Assembly: GCA_020698575.1 (NCBI GenBank)
Contig: CM036252.1
Span: 8,708,178-8,772,177, forward strand
DNA: 64,000 nt
Origin: Bostrychus sinensis
Taxonomy: Eukaryota; Chordata; Actinopteri; Gobiiformes; Eleotridae
Direction of reading: 5' to 3'
Under the pieces are notes generated by a model that saw only the letters and a list, made by a program, of their open reading frames with translations, had not been told where the DNA came from and did no database searches. Every line of letters starts with the position of its first letter. The first letter of the stretch is position 1. A program made the position numbers and the translations under genes. Shown in pieces: positions 25,301 to 32,899 of the stretch.

Positions 25301-26738
25301 AGAGGGTTAGTGGAGAGAAAAGAGAAGGCTTCTGCACGAGCGGCGCTGCCTCATTGAAGCTAACTGCTTCCTGAGCAGACACAGAGCTTTCGTGTTACTC
25401 AGAGGAGGAGCTGTAGACTCGACTGACGATCCACTCACCTGGTGACGAGATAAATACATGAGGTTTGTCTCTGCCCTCTCCTCGTCTGCAGGTTTGTGTG
25501 TGACACAGTCGCTCTGCAGAGTCAGTGCTGCGGGGGGCGCTGCTAGCCTCCTAGCTTAGGTAGAGGCCTAACTATTTTTCGATTTAATTTTATAACCAAA
25601 ACTCGTTTGGACAAGTAATTTTTTCAGGTGTTATTAGTTTATGCTAAACCGCACTCCACAGTGTTGAGACACATAATTACTGCAGGGTAAATTCTCTCAC
25701 CTCGACAGCCCGAGCTCACAAACATCTTTTGTAGGGAATAAATTACCTCTTTAATATGGAAGCGTATTGTGTTCACCTAAAAAAAAAAGTTTCTGTTTTA
25801 ATGAGCTAAGAAAGTTCTGTTTTTATGAGAAAAGTTCTGTTTTTATGAGAAAAGTTCTGTTTTTATGAGTATAAATAACTTGGGTTTTTATGACAAAAGT
25901 AAATTCATGTCTATCACAACCAGTAAATGTTTAGCTCGTATTGAAGAGTTGCTAAAGCTAAAGAAAGGACGTAAATGTCCCAACTTCTTGGTTTAATACG
26001 GTTTTATTTTACTCTAGGCTTGAGACACTGGAGATTGTGCTTTCGTTAAGTAATATTGACGTATAATCATTAGTTTGTCGACTCTGCACAGACATCTCAG
26101 GTCTTTGCCATTGACTTTGAATTCCTCTCCCCCCAAAAGTGGAACAAGATAATAAGGACCATTATCCACATAAAAACATACAATTATTTTACTCATAAAA
26201 ACAGGATTTTTTTCTCTCATAAAAACAGAATTAACTTTACCCATAAAATCAAATCTTTTCTCATAAAAACAGAATTTTTCTCATAAAAACAGAACTAACT
26301 TTGCTCATTAAAACAGAAACTTTTTTTTTTCCAAGTGAACGCAATACGCTTCCGTACTTTAACTTTTTTTCTTTTTTTCTAGGAAGAATTACGCTTTCCG
26401 AACTCAACCCTCCACCGACGTCGACCTGACCCTGTGCCCTCACAAAATTGGGATTTTTGTGGACTACGAGAACGGACAGGTGCACCATGGGAAATGTAGT
26501 CCTACTGTATACTACCAGTATCTGATCTCACAAACTTCTTCAATAAATCCTCGCTTTTTTTTTCTCTCCCTCTCTTATCCAGGTTTCTTTCTACAACGTC
26601 AACGCCAAAATCCACATCTACACCTTCAACGACTGGTTCTACGATAGCATCTTCCCATTTTTTAGCCCCTGCACAAACAAAAACGGGAAAAACGAGGCAC
26701 CGCTGATAATCACTCCGGTCTACGTGTCGGAAGATTGA
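5674..26738 (+). CDS. TRIM-family RING/B-box/coiled-coil/B30.2 E3 ubiquitin ligase (14 coding exons)
   Basis: Joined exons: 5674-5814, 7347-7581, 8892-9172, 15166-15270, 17090-17185, 20233-20466, 21018-21165, 22175-22222, 22865-22891, 22975-23039, 23125-23235, 24697-24815, 26383-26479, 26583-26738. All junctions are GT-AG and in phase, giving 620 residues and a TGA stop. RING ligands are C15, C18, C30, H32, C35, C38, C51 and C54. The B-box 2 ligands are C211, H214, C222, D225, C230, C233, H238 and H241. A coiled coil covers about 255-365 and PRY-SPRY about 437-620, with WEVEV at 496-500. Residues about 118-200 form an unusual His/Ser/Gly/Pro-rich linker. By family knowledge the RING recruits E2 and the B30.2 domain binds the target, usually in the cytoplasm. 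The resemblance is to fish TRIM39/bloodthirsty-like proteins, but the split RING and split B30.2 exons leave the exact orthologue open. Introns carry most of the 11-bp satellite. Confidence 0.85.
5876..6010 (+). repeat. Dispersed repeat shared with CMAS intron 3
   Basis: Matches 48961-49091 over about 130 bp, including GTTTGTCCATATCTGCA, ACAGAATGAACG and GAGCGCTCCGTCTGT. Both copies lie shortly downstream of an exon donor, in opposite orientation relative to their host genes. Confidence 0.7.
6011..6640. other. TRIM intron 1 sequence with poly(A) tract
   Basis: No exon was recognised. A run of about 26 A at 6470-6495 may mark the tail of an old retroelement. Confidence 0.4.
6640..6988. mobile_element. 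hAT-like element fragment
   Basis: Shares long blocks (CAGTCCCACTTTTAGGCTCC, TATCTGTAAAAACAC, AACAGAAAAGC) with 63822-64000. It ends in CTGGTCAGCCTACCCTG, the reverse complement of a CAGGGT terminus that resembles 63143. The left end is lost. Confidence 0.5.
7347..7581 (+). CDS. TRIM exon 2: end of RING and linker
   Basis: Begins at VCQCPLCKKTF, which supplies the last two RING ligands (C51, C54), followed by the typical post-RING NRTLREITEHF. It ends in phase 1 before GTGAGG at 7582. The C-terminal part is basic and His-rich (FYHHHSQ). Confidence 0.85.
7627..8320. mobile_element. MITE with GGCTGTGTCCGAAC terminal inverted repeats
   Basis: Starts GGCTGTGTCCGAAC and ends GTTCGGACACAGCC, a perfect 14-bp inverted repeat about 694 bp apart in TRIM intron 2. 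GATTCGGACA-type subterminal motifs recur inside. No transposase ORF and no convincing target-site duplication were seen. Confidence 0.75.
8338..8735 (-). mobile_element. 3' end of a CR1/Rex1-like LINE
   Basis: On the - strand an ORF remnant reads FSYKATIRWNTIPHENVSS, then KELKAWLLQNQ and a stop. This is the C-terminal pattern seen at the ends of CR1/L2/Rex1-type reverse transcriptase proteins. It is followed by a 3' UTR ending in four ATAA-type units at about 8346-8370. 5'-truncated and non-functional. Confidence 0.6.
8892..9172 (+). CDS. TRIM exon 3: low-complexity linker and first half of B-box
   Basis: Starts phase 1 after CTCCTCAG and ends ATG before GTGAGC at 9173. It encodes the Ser/Gly/Pro/His-rich linker with repeated NGSP/SGSP motifs, an Arg-rich stretch and B-box ligands C211 and H214. 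GC content and codon use differ sharply from the surrounding AT-rich intron. Confidence 0.85.
9183..10520 (+). repeat. Degenerate 11-bp repeat array, TRIM intron 3 (proximal)
   Basis: Imperfect 11-mers (CTGGTTTAGTC, CTAGATTAGTC and others) begin ten bases after the exon 3 donor. A segment containing GATTAGTCATAGTGG and TTAATTATGTGTATTCAGTG is present twice, offset by about 442 bp. Confidence 0.9.
10521..15135 (+). repeat. 33-bp satellite (three 11-mers), about 140 copies
   Basis: The unit is three related 11-mers: CTGGCTTAGAC, CTGGTTTGGTG, CAGGTTTAGTC (or CTGGTTTAGTC). As 33 is divisible by three, one frame stays open for 1536 codons (FSPGLDLVWCW repeats). This is not evidence of a protein. 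A variant with GGTTTCGTCC at 11932 recurs at 12592, exposing a 660-bp (20-unit) duplication. The array ends 30 bp before exon 4. Confidence 0.97.
15166..15270 (+). CDS. TRIM exon 4: second half of B-box
   Basis: Thirty-five codons after TTCTTGCAG, phase 0 at both ends. It encodes LYCQTDQMCICPECEEQDHP and supplies B-box ligands C222, D225, C230, C233, H238 and H241. Confidence 0.85.
15470..16740 (+). repeat. Imperfect (TAG)n trinucleotide tract with larger duplications
   Basis: About 1.27 kb of TAG/GTA-rich DNA in TRIM intron 4. GGAGTATTAGCAGCTGTAAT occurs at 15541, 15691, 15948 and 16384, so whole blocks were copied. Long Ser-, Val- or Thr-only frames here are artefacts of the repeat. Confidence 0.95.
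17090..17185 (+). CDS. TRIM exon 5: start of coiled coil
   Basis: Thirty-two codons, phase 0 to 0, between GTGTCCAG and GTGAAT. It encodes VHLSSLEQEVGDMIKTRAMK and continues with heptad-like spacing of hydrophobic residues. Confidence 0.8.
17440..18460 (+). repeat. Degenerate 11-bp repeat array (GGTTTAGCCCT variant)
   Basis: Variant 11-mers CAGGTTTAGCC, CTCGTTTGGTC and CAGGTTTTGTT in TRIM intron 5. AGCCCTTGCTTTTTCC occurs at 17528 and 17759, a 231-bp (21 x 11) duplication. Confidence 0.9.
18497..19236 (+). mobile_element. hAT-type non-autonomous transposon, copy A
   Basis: 740 bp bounded by CAGTGTTGGGAGTAACG and AGTAACTAACCCAACACTG. The flanks ATCACAAC (18489-18496) and GTCACAAC (19237-19244) match at 7 of 8 bases, as expected of a hAT 8-bp target duplication. 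It is near-identical, inverted, to 33370-34108. A 9-bp GGGGACAGC minisatellite lies at about 18757-18830. No transposase ORF. Confidence 0.85.
19267..19395 (+). repeat. (TAG)n microsatellite
   Basis: Nearly pure TAG/GTA repeat with two AACAG interruptions, next to the right flank of hAT copy A. Confidence 0.95.
19502..19848. mobile_element. Short hAT-like MITE
   Basis: Begins TAAAGGTCGACCGATATGGG and ends CCCGATATAGTGGCCAACCTCTA, imperfect inverted repeats. The flanking octamers ATTCCTGG and ATTTCTAG agree at 6 of 8 positions. It sits inside 11-bp repeat sequence in TRIM intron 5. Confidence 0.6.
19904..19955 (+). pseudogene. Decayed partial copy of TRIM exon 6 (decoy 1)
   Basis: After TTGCCTTCAG the sequence follows the first part of exon 6 (CCTGTCTCTGTTCTCCTCTC) with small changes. 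It stops at GTCTCGGC, where 11-bp repeat (TGGTTTAGACC) begins. There is no donor, so it cannot act as a full exon. Confidence 0.8.
20065..20123 (+). pseudogene. Partial copy of TRIM exon 6 with intact acceptor (decoy 2)
   Basis: Repeats the 3' splice site and first 59 nt of exon 6 with very few changes, exactly 168 bp upstream of the real site, again ending at GTCTCGGC then TGGTTTAGACC. The reading frame is open but no donor follows. Confidence 0.85.
20233..20466 (+). CDS. TRIM exon 6: main coiled coil
   Basis: Seventy-eight codons, phase 0 to 0, between TTTCCCAG and GTCAGT. It encodes residues 287-364, rich in Glu, Gln, Leu and Lys (LQARQNQLQELSK), typical of a TRIM antiparallel coiled coil. 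The first 59 nt are duplicated twice upstream. Confidence 0.85.
20514..20585 (+). repeat. tRNA-derived SINE-like fragment
   Basis: CTGTGGCAGAGTGGTTAGC resembles a Pol III A box and is followed by CTGCCTCGAAAACAAGG, as in fish tRNA-derived SINE heads. The B-box region is degenerate and the element is truncated. Not a functional tRNA. Confidence 0.4.
20590..20850 (+). repeat. Degenerate 11-bp repeat array
   Basis: CTGGTTTAGAC and CTGGTTTAGTC type units in TRIM intron 6, the same family as 19956-20213. Confidence 0.85.
21018..21165 (+). CDS. TRIM exon 7: coiled coil to B30.2 connector
   Basis: Starts TFPSLSTPPT after CTCCCCAG and ends LQHVMEK plus one base before GTTTGG. It corresponds to the linker between coiled coil and PRY-SPRY in class IV TRIM proteins. 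Confidence 0.8.
21364..22070 (-). mobile_element. Pogo/mariner-like MITE, full-length copy 1
   Basis: 707 bp with termini CAGTATTTTCCGG and CCGGAAAATACGG, flanked by TA on both sides (21362-21363, 22071-22072). On the - strand it keeps a 52-codon acidic ORF ending in RSDTEDEEFKGFSD and a stop. TA target and acidic tail suggest derivation from a pogo/Tc1-mariner transposase. The family call is an inference. Confidence 0.75.
22175..22222 (+). CDS. TRIM exon 8: connector
   Basis: Forty-eight nt between CTCTCCAG and GTGAGT, encoding FPDTVLESSLVRTQP across phases 1 and 1. Supported by frame continuity and splice signals. Confidence 0.7.
22303..22823 (+). mobile_element. TTAA-flanked MITE, most complete copy
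   Basis: Termini AAGGTCCCATATTCTG and CAGAATATGCAACCT lie between TTAA tetranucleotides at 22303-22306 and 22820-22823. Fragments occur at 1-194, 3170-3282, 27230-27425 and 51295-51425. TTAA targets are used by piggyBac and Kolobok elements. A Kolobok-like origin is the better guess. Confidence 0.7.
22865..22891 (+). CDS. TRIM exon 9: 27-nt micro-exon entering PRY
   Basis: Nine codons' worth between TTTGCAG and GTGAGC, completing ...TQP and giving RERGVQEYA, which leads into the PRY start VDITLD. It is needed to keep frame between exons 8 and 10. Confidence 0.7.
22975..23039 (+). CDS. TRIM exon 10: PRY motif
   Basis: Encodes VDITLDSNTAHPRLVVSED and LKS, the canonical PRY LDxxTAHPxLxxSED signature. 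Acceptor TTGACAG, donor GTGAGT. Confidence 0.85.
23125..23235 (+). CDS. TRIM exon 11: PRY-SPRY junction
   Basis: Thirty-seven codons, phase 0 to 0. Contains PERFD, then VLGQQEIFSGRHYWE, the conserved entry into SPRY. Confidence 0.85.
23297..23900 (+). mobile_element. Pogo/mariner-like MITE, copy 2 with internal deletion
   Basis: Inverted relative to copy 1. Termini CCGTATTTTCCGG and CCGGAAAATATGG lie between TA dinucleotides at 23295 and 23901. It lacks the central block that encodes most of the acidic ORF in copies 1, 3 and 4, joining GACAGCCACG directly to TTATGTTATATT. Confidence 0.75.
24395..24465 (+). repeat. Dispersed repeat fragment
   Basis: AAATGGAGAGGGTTG followed by AGGAAGGGCATCTGGTGTA, the third copy of the block at 1680 and 4722. 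Confidence 0.45.
24697..24815 (+). CDS. TRIM exon 12: SPRY core
   Basis: Encodes VEVGGKTDWDLGVAK, then NINRKGKLEVTPANGYW, matching the SPRY core and the downstream INRKG...NGYW motif. Phase 0 to 2, donor GTACGC. Confidence 0.85.
25090..25740. other. TRIM intron 12, no exon recognised
   Basis: Opens with AGGGCTGTCGTGTTAACCGC, resembling a hAT-type end, but no paired terminus was established. Confidence 0.35.
25757..26354. mobile_element. Foldback element with long inverted repeats
   Basis: TGGAAGCGTATTG...GTTCAC at the left is mirrored by GTGAAC...CAATACGCTTCCG at the right, flanked by TA. Both arms continue into A/T-rich tandem units (AAAAGTTCTGTTTTTATGAG and its complement), so most of the element can fold on itself. 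It ends 28 bp before TRIM exon 13. Confidence 0.75.
26383..26479 (+). CDS. TRIM exon 13: SPRY
   Basis: Encodes NYAFRTQPSTDVDL and KIGIFVDYENGQ, the G-x-F-x-D-Y-E motif of SPRY. Acceptor TTTTTTTCTAG, donor GTGCAC. Confidence 0.85.
26583..26738 (+). CDS. TRIM exon 14: end of SPRY and stop
   Basis: Encodes VSFYNVNAKIHIYTF, then FPFFSPCTNKNGKNEAPLII and the stop TGA at 26736. The V-S-F-Y-N and F-P-F-F-S-P motifs are typical of a complete B30.2 C-terminus. Confidence 0.9.
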   Translation, partial: VSFYNVNAKIHIYTFNDWFYDSIFPFFSPCTNKNGKNEAPLIITPVYVSED

Positions 26739-27032
26739 GTTTCCCTGTGTTACCTTGAAAAAATAATGTCTGTTGTCCAGGTATATCTTTATTTTTTCTC
26801 ATATTTTGACTCTCTCAGGCTGCCAAAGTTTGAGTTTGGAGATCAAGTTGTTTAATTGTTGTTCCTATCTTGCTATGGTAGAGACCTGGACTCAAACGAA
26901 GGACCTTCTAGTTCAGGGATAAATGCTTTATTAAATGAGCCACAAATGGTAAAAAAAAAAAAATCCACAAAACTAATCATTTGTTCCTTAACTGACCCCT
27001 TGTGTCTGGAGTTGGTATCTTTGGCCATTTCT

Positions 27033-27862
27033 AATAAATAGTTTACTGATGCCCTAAAGAAACAGGTGAAGTGACCAGCAGAGGGCAGCTCTGTTACGGT
27101 CTTTTAAACATAAACAATTTTACTCCAAAAGTAAAGCTGTCTGTGAGGAATCGGAGTGGAAACAGAGATGTACACTGTTTTTGGGATAAATGAATGAGAG
27201 CAGACTGGATGTAGAGGGCTTGTTGTTGATTGGTCAGTGCTTCCTGGAGTGGGCGGAGCTTCATGGAACAGAGTGTTTTGAGGCCCCCGACACTCAGCGC
27301 CAGAGAATACAGGATTACTCAAACAGGCGTGAACTAAACAAAACAACTCCAGGTCTGTTTTTGATGAAGGAATTACATTATAACATGGCTCAGAATGTCG
27401 ATTTTGCAGAATATAGCCCCTTTAAAATATTTGTATCCATCCCAAAATCCAAAATTTTATTTCATGGCCCATTACTGACCTTTTCTGGAAAATGTATCAA
27501 CAGTTGACAATTACTTTTTTTGTTATTTTGCAAACAGACGGACTGTTGTGAGTAAGAAACCTGCATCTTCACTTATCAAAAATAACTTCAAAATTAATAA
27601 AACTGTGAGAACCCTGATAAATGTAAATATAAAAAATTACTGTGACTGTATATTTTTATTGTTTTCAAAACTGTGAACTCTGTATAAAAAGCCTTATTTA
27701 CTTTTCATTACATTGTGATGATTGTGACTGGTCTACATTTGGTGATTTTATTGGTTCACTGTTTATTTCATATAAACATGTGATTTTTTTTCCTTGCCAT
27801 TAAACTTGTAAAATTGTATGATTGTGTGATTTTACTACAGCTGTAAAAAGTGTACAAATAAA
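27033..27862 (+). promoter_or_regulatory. Candidate TRIM polyadenylation signals
   Basis: AATAAA hexamers occur at 27033-27038, 27596-27601 and 27857-27862 downstream of the stop. Which one is used cannot be told from sequence. Confidence 0.4.
27230..27425 (+). mobile_element. Fragment of TTAA-flanked MITE family
   Basis: Shares GAATACAGGATTACTCAAAC, ACTCCAGGTCTGTTTTTGA and a GCAGAATAT...CCCCT terminus ending at TTAA (27422-27425) with 22303-22823. It lies in the TRIM 3' UTR region. Confidence 0.55.
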
Positions 27863-28089
27863 TTTAAAAAGCCATCAATGTAATTAATAATTTTTTAATA
27901 CTACTTTTTAAAATTATGTATGCAAGACAAAATTTGTTAAGAAGCCAAAGTCCAAATTAGCTTAAAAAAATTTACTTTAACTTGAGTACATTTTTGCATT
28001 TTTACCATAGTTATATTTTTAAATATAAATATAAAAGTATTTTGAGTGAAAGTATCTTGTGTGAGAAGGTGGTTAGGACAGTTAAAGGT

Positions 28090-28195
28090 GTAAAAGTAGT
28101 AGAAGTTGTAGTAGTAGTAGTAATGGTAGCAGCAGTAGTAGTAGTTGTGGTAGTAGTAGTCTTAGCAGGAGCAGTAGTCACAGTAGTAGTCGTAG
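28090..28195 (+). repeat. (TAG)n tract grading into 11-bp satellite
   Basis: GTAGTAGTAGTAATGG-type trinucleotide repeat that runs directly into the 11-bp array with no intervening unique sequence. Confidence 0.9.
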
Positions 28196-31100
28196 TAGTC
28201 CTAGTGTAGTCCTAGTGTAGCCCTAGTGTAGCCCTAGTGTAGTCCTGGTGTAGCCCTAGTGTAGCCCTAGTGTAGCCCTAGTGTAGCCCTAGTGTAGTCC
28301 TAGTGTAGTCCTGGTGTAGCCCTAGTGTAGCCCTAGTGTAGCCCTGGTGTAGCCCTAGTGTAGCCCTGGTGTAGTCCTAGTGTAGCCCTAGTGTAGCCCT
28401 AGTGTAGCCCTGGTGTAGCCCTAGTGTAGTCCTAGTGTAGTCCTAGTGTAGCCCTAGTGTAGTCCTGGTGTAGCCCTGGTGTAGCCCTAGTGTAGCCCTG
28501 GTGTAGCCCTAGTGTAGCCCTGGTGTAGCCCTAGTGCAGCCCTGGTGTAGCCCTAGTGTAGCCCTGGTGTAGTCCTAGTGTAGTCCTAGTGTAGCCCTAG
28601 TGTAGCCCTGGTGTAGCCCTGGTGTAGCCCTGGTGTAGCCCTGGTGTAGTCCTAGTGTAGTCCTAGTGTAGCCCTAGTGTAGCCCTGGTGTAGCCCTGGT
28701 GTAGCCCTGGTGTAGCCCTAGTGTAGTCCTGGTGTAGTCCTAGTGTAGCCCTAGTGCAGCCCTAGTGCAGCCCTGGTGTAGCCCTAGTGTAGCCCTGGTG
28801 TAGTCCTAGTGTAGTCCTAGTGTAGCCCTAGTGTAGCCCTGGTGTAGCCCTGGTGTAGCCCTGGTGTAGCCCTAGTGTAGTCCTGGTGTAGCCCTAGTGT
28901 AGCCCTAGTGTAGTCCTGGTGTAGCCCTAGTGTAGCCCTAGTGTAGTCCTGGTGTAGCCCTAGTGTAGCCCTAGTGTAGCCCTGGTGTAGCCCTGGTGTA
29001 GCCCTAGTGTAGCCCTGGTGTAGCCCTAGTGTAGCCCTAGTGTAGTCCTGGTGTTGTCCTGGTGTAGTCCTAGTGTAGTCCTGGTGTAGTCCTGGTGTAG
29101 CCCTAGTGTAGCCCTGGTGTAGCCCTGGTGTAGCCCTAGTGTAGCCCTGGTGTAGCCCTAGTGTAGTCCTGGTGTTGTCCTGGTGTAGTCCTGATGTAGC
29201 CCTGGTGTAGCCCTAGTGTAGTCCTGGTGTAGTCCTGGTGTAGTCCTGGTGTAGTCCTGGTGTAGTCCTGGTGTAGCCCTAGTGTAGCCCTGGTGTAGCC
29301 CTAGTGTAGTCCTGGTGTTGTCCTGGTGTAGTCCTGGTGTAGTCCTGGTGTAGCCCTAGTGTAGCCCTGGTGTAGCCCTGGTGTAGCCCTAGTGTAGCCC
29401 TGGTGTAGTCCTAGTGTAGCCCTGGTGTAGTCCTGGTGTAGCCCTGGTGTAGCCCTGGTGTAGTCCTGATGTAGCCCTGGTGTAGCCCTAGTGTAGCCCT
29501 AGTGTAGTCCTGGTGTTGTCCTGGTGTAGTCCTGGTGTAGTCCTGGTGTAGCCCTAGTGTAGCCCTGGTGTAGCCCTGGTGTAGCCCTAGTGTAGCCCTG
29601 GTGTAGTCCTAGTGTAGCCCTGGTGTAGTCCTGGTGTAGTCCTAGTGTAGCCCTAGTGTAGTCCTGGTGTAGCCCTACTGTAGCCCTAATGTAGTCCTAG
29701 TGTAGTCCTGGTGTAGCCCTAGTGTAGCCCTAGTGTAGTCCTGGTGTAGCCCTAGTGTAGCCCTAGTGTAGCCCTAGTGTAGTCCTAGTGTAGCCCTAGT
29801 GTAGCCCTAGTGTAGCCCTGGTGTAGCCCTGGTGTAGCCCTAGTGTAGCCCTGGTGTAGCCCTAGTGTAGCCCTAGTGTAGTCCTAGTGTAGTCCTGGTG
29901 TTGTCCTGGTGTAGTCCTGATGTAGCCCTGGTGTAGCCCTAGTGTAGCCCTGGTGTAGCCCTAGTGTAGCCCTAGTGTAGTCCTGGTGTAGCCCTAGTGT
30001 AGCCCTAGTGTAGCCCTGGTGTAGCCCTGGTGTAGCCCTAGTGTAGCCCTGGTGTAGCCCTAGTGTAGCCCTAGTGTAGTCCTAGTGTAGCCCTAGTGTA
30101 GTCCTGGTGTAGCCCTAGTGTAGTCCTGGTGTAGCCCTAGTGTAGCCCTAGTGTAGTCCTGGTGTTGTCCTGGTGTAGCCCTAGTGTAGCCCTAATGTAG
30201 TCCTAGTGTAGCCCTGGTGTAGCCCTGGTGTAGCCCTAGTGTAGCCCTGGTGTAGCCCTAGTGTAGCCCTAGTGTAGTCCTAGTGTAGCCCTAGTGTAGC
30301 CCTGGTGTAGTCCTAGTGTAGCCCTAGTGTAGTCCTGGTGTAGCCCTAGTGTAGTCCTGGTGTAGCCCTAGTGTAGCCCTGGTGTTGTCCTGGTGTAGTC
30401 CTGGTGTAGCCCTAGTGTAGCCCTAGTGTAGCCCTGGTGTAGCCCTGGTGTAGCCCTAGTGTAGCCCTGGTGTAGCCCTAGTGTAGCCCTAGTGTAGTCC
30501 TAGTGTAGCCCTAGTGTAGTCCTGGTGTAGCCCTAGTGTAGTCCTGGTGTAGCCCTAGTGTAGCCCTAGTGTAGTCCTAGTGTAGTCCTGGTGTTGTCCT
30601 GGTGTTGTCCTGGTGTAGTCCTGATGTAGCCCTGGTGTAGCCCTAGTGTAGCCCTAATGTAGTCCTAGTGTAGTCCTAGTGTAGTCCTGGTGTAGCCCTA
30701 GTGTAGTCCTGGTGTAGCCCTAGTGTAGCCCTAATGTAGTCCTAGTGTAGTCCTAGTGTAGCCCTAGTGTAGCCCTGGTGTAGCCCTGGTGTAGCCCTAG
30801 TGTAGCCCTGGTGTAGCCCTAGTGTAGCCCTAGTGTAGTCCTAGTGTAGTCCTGGTGTAGCCCTAGTGTAGCCCTAGTGTAGCCCTAGTGTAGTCCTAGT
30901 GTAGCCCTAGTGTAGCCCTGGTGTAGCCCTGGTGTAGCCCTAGTGTAGCCCTGGTGTAGCCCTAGTGTAGCCCTAGTGTAGTCCTAGTGTAGCCCTGGTG
31001 TAGCCCTAGTGTAGCCCTAGTGTAGCCCTAGTGTAGCCCTAGTGTAGCCCTAGTGTAGTCCTAGTGTAGCCCTGGTGTAGCCCTAGTGTAGCCCTGGTGT

Positions 31101-32705
31101 AGCCCTAGTGTAGCCCTAGTGTAGTCCTAGTGTAGTCCTGGTGTAGCCCTAGTGTAGCCCTAGTGTAGTCCTAGTGTAGCCCTGGTGTAGCCCTAGTGTA
31201 GCCCTGGTGTAGCCCTAGTGTAGCCCTAGTGTAGTCCTAGTGTAGTCCTGGTGTAGCCCTAGTGTAGCCCTAGTGTAGCCCTAGTGTAGTCCTGGTGTTG
31301 TCCTGGTGTTGTCCTGGTGTTGTCCTGGTGTAGTCCTGATGTAGCCCTGGTGTAGCCCTAGTGTAGCCCTAATGTAGTCCTAGTGTAGTCCTAGTGTAGT
31401 CCTGGTGTAGCCCTAGTGTAGTCCTGGTGTAGCCCTAGTGTAGCCCTAATGTAGTCCTAGTGTAGTCCTAGTGTAGCCCTAGTGTAGCCCTGGTGTAGCC
31501 CTGGTGTAGCCCTAGTGTAGCCCTGGTGTAGCCCTAGTGTAGCCCTAGTGTAGTCCTAGTGTAGTCCTGGTGTAGCCCTAGTGTAGCCCTAGTGTAGCCC
31601 TAGTGTAGTCCTAGTGTAGCCCTAGTGTAGCCCTGGTGTAGCCCTGGTGTAGCCCTAGTGTAGCCCTGGTGTAGCCCTAGTGTAGCCCTAGTGTAGTCCT
31701 AGTGTAGCCCTGGTGTAGCCCTAGTGTAGCCCTAGTGTAGCCCTAGTGTAGCCCTAGTGTAGTCCTAGTGTAGCCCTGGTGTAGCCCTAGTGTAGCCCTG
31801 GTGTAGCCCTAGTGTAGCCCTAGTGTAGTCCTAGTGTAGTCCTGGTGTAGCCCTAGTGTAGCCCTAGTGTAGCCCTGGTGTAGCCCTGGTGTAGCCCTAG
31901 TGTAGCCCTGGTGTAGCCCTAGTGTAGCCCTAGTGTAGTCCTAGTGTAGCCCTGGTGTAGCCCTAGTGTAGCCCTAGTGTAGCCCTAGTGTAGCCCTAGT
32001 GTAGCCCTGGTGTAGTCCTGGTGTAGTCCTAGTGTAGCCCTAATGTAGTCCTGGTGTTGTCCTGGTGTAGCCCTAGTGTAGCCCTGGTGTAGCCCTAATG
32101 TAGTCCTAGTGTAGCCCTGGTGTAGTCCTGGTGTAGTCCTAGTGTAGCCCTAATGTAGTCCTAGTGTAGTCCTAGTGTAGTCCTGGTGTAGCCCTAGTGT
32201 AGCCCTGGTGTAGCCCTAGTGTAGTCCTAGTGTAGCCCTGGTGTAGTCCTGGTGTAGTCCTGGTGTAGTCCTGGTGTAGCCCTAGTGTAGCCCTGGTGTA
32301 GCCCTAGTGTAGTCCTAGTGTAGCCCTGGTGTAGTCCTGGTGTAGTCCTAGTGTAGTCCTGATGTAGCCCTGGTGTAGCCCTAGTGTAGCCCTAATGTAG
32401 TCCTAGTGTAGTCCTAGTGTAGTCCTGGTGTAGCCCTAGTGTAGCCCTGGTGTAGCCCTAGTGTAGTCCTAGTGTAGCCCTGGTGTAGTCCTGGTGTAGT
32501 CCTAGTGTAGCCCTAATGTAGTCCTGGTGTTGTCCTGGTGTAGCCCTAGTGTAGCCCTGGTGTAGCCCTAATGTAGTCCTAGTGTAGCCCTGGTGTAGTC
32601 CTGGTGTAGTCCTAGTGTAGCCCTAGTGTAGCCCTAATGTAGTCCTAGTGTAGCCCTGGTGTAGCCCTAGTGTAGCCCTGGTGTAGTCCTGGTGTAGTCC
32701 TAGTG
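28196..32705 (+). repeat. 11-bp satellite CCTRGTGTAGY, about 410 copies
   Basis: Monomers differ mainly at two positions (CCTAGTG or CCTGGTG, then TAGC or TAGT), with rarer GTTGT, CTGATG and CTAATG variants. The block starting TGTTGTCCTGGTGTAGTCC followed by CTGATGTAGC recurs at about 30606 and 31321, a 715-bp (65-unit) higher-order duplication. It lies between the converging 3' ends of the two genes. Confidence 0.97.
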
Positions 32706-32899
32706 TGCACTGATTTTTTCCTGGCTTTGTTCTCGCCTAGTCCTGGTTTGTTCCTGGCTTAGTTTGGGTCCATTTCCAGTTTAGACTTGATTTAGTCCAG
32801 GTATTGTCCTGGTTTAGTTTGGCTTAGTCGCACTTTAGTCCTGATTCAGTCCTAGTTTAGACCTGGTCTGAAACTGGTTTAGCCCCAGCTTGGTCTTGC
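32706..32899 (+). repeat. Divergent 11-bp repeats, left of transposon
   Basis: CTGGTTTAGTT- and CTGATTCAGTC-like units. The same array resumes at 34602-34775 after the inserted element. Confidence 0.75.

Noticed and set aside
28196..32705. CRISPR-like array
   Set aside because: Units are head-to-tail 11-mers without spacers, in a eukaryotic intergenic region. No cas genes.
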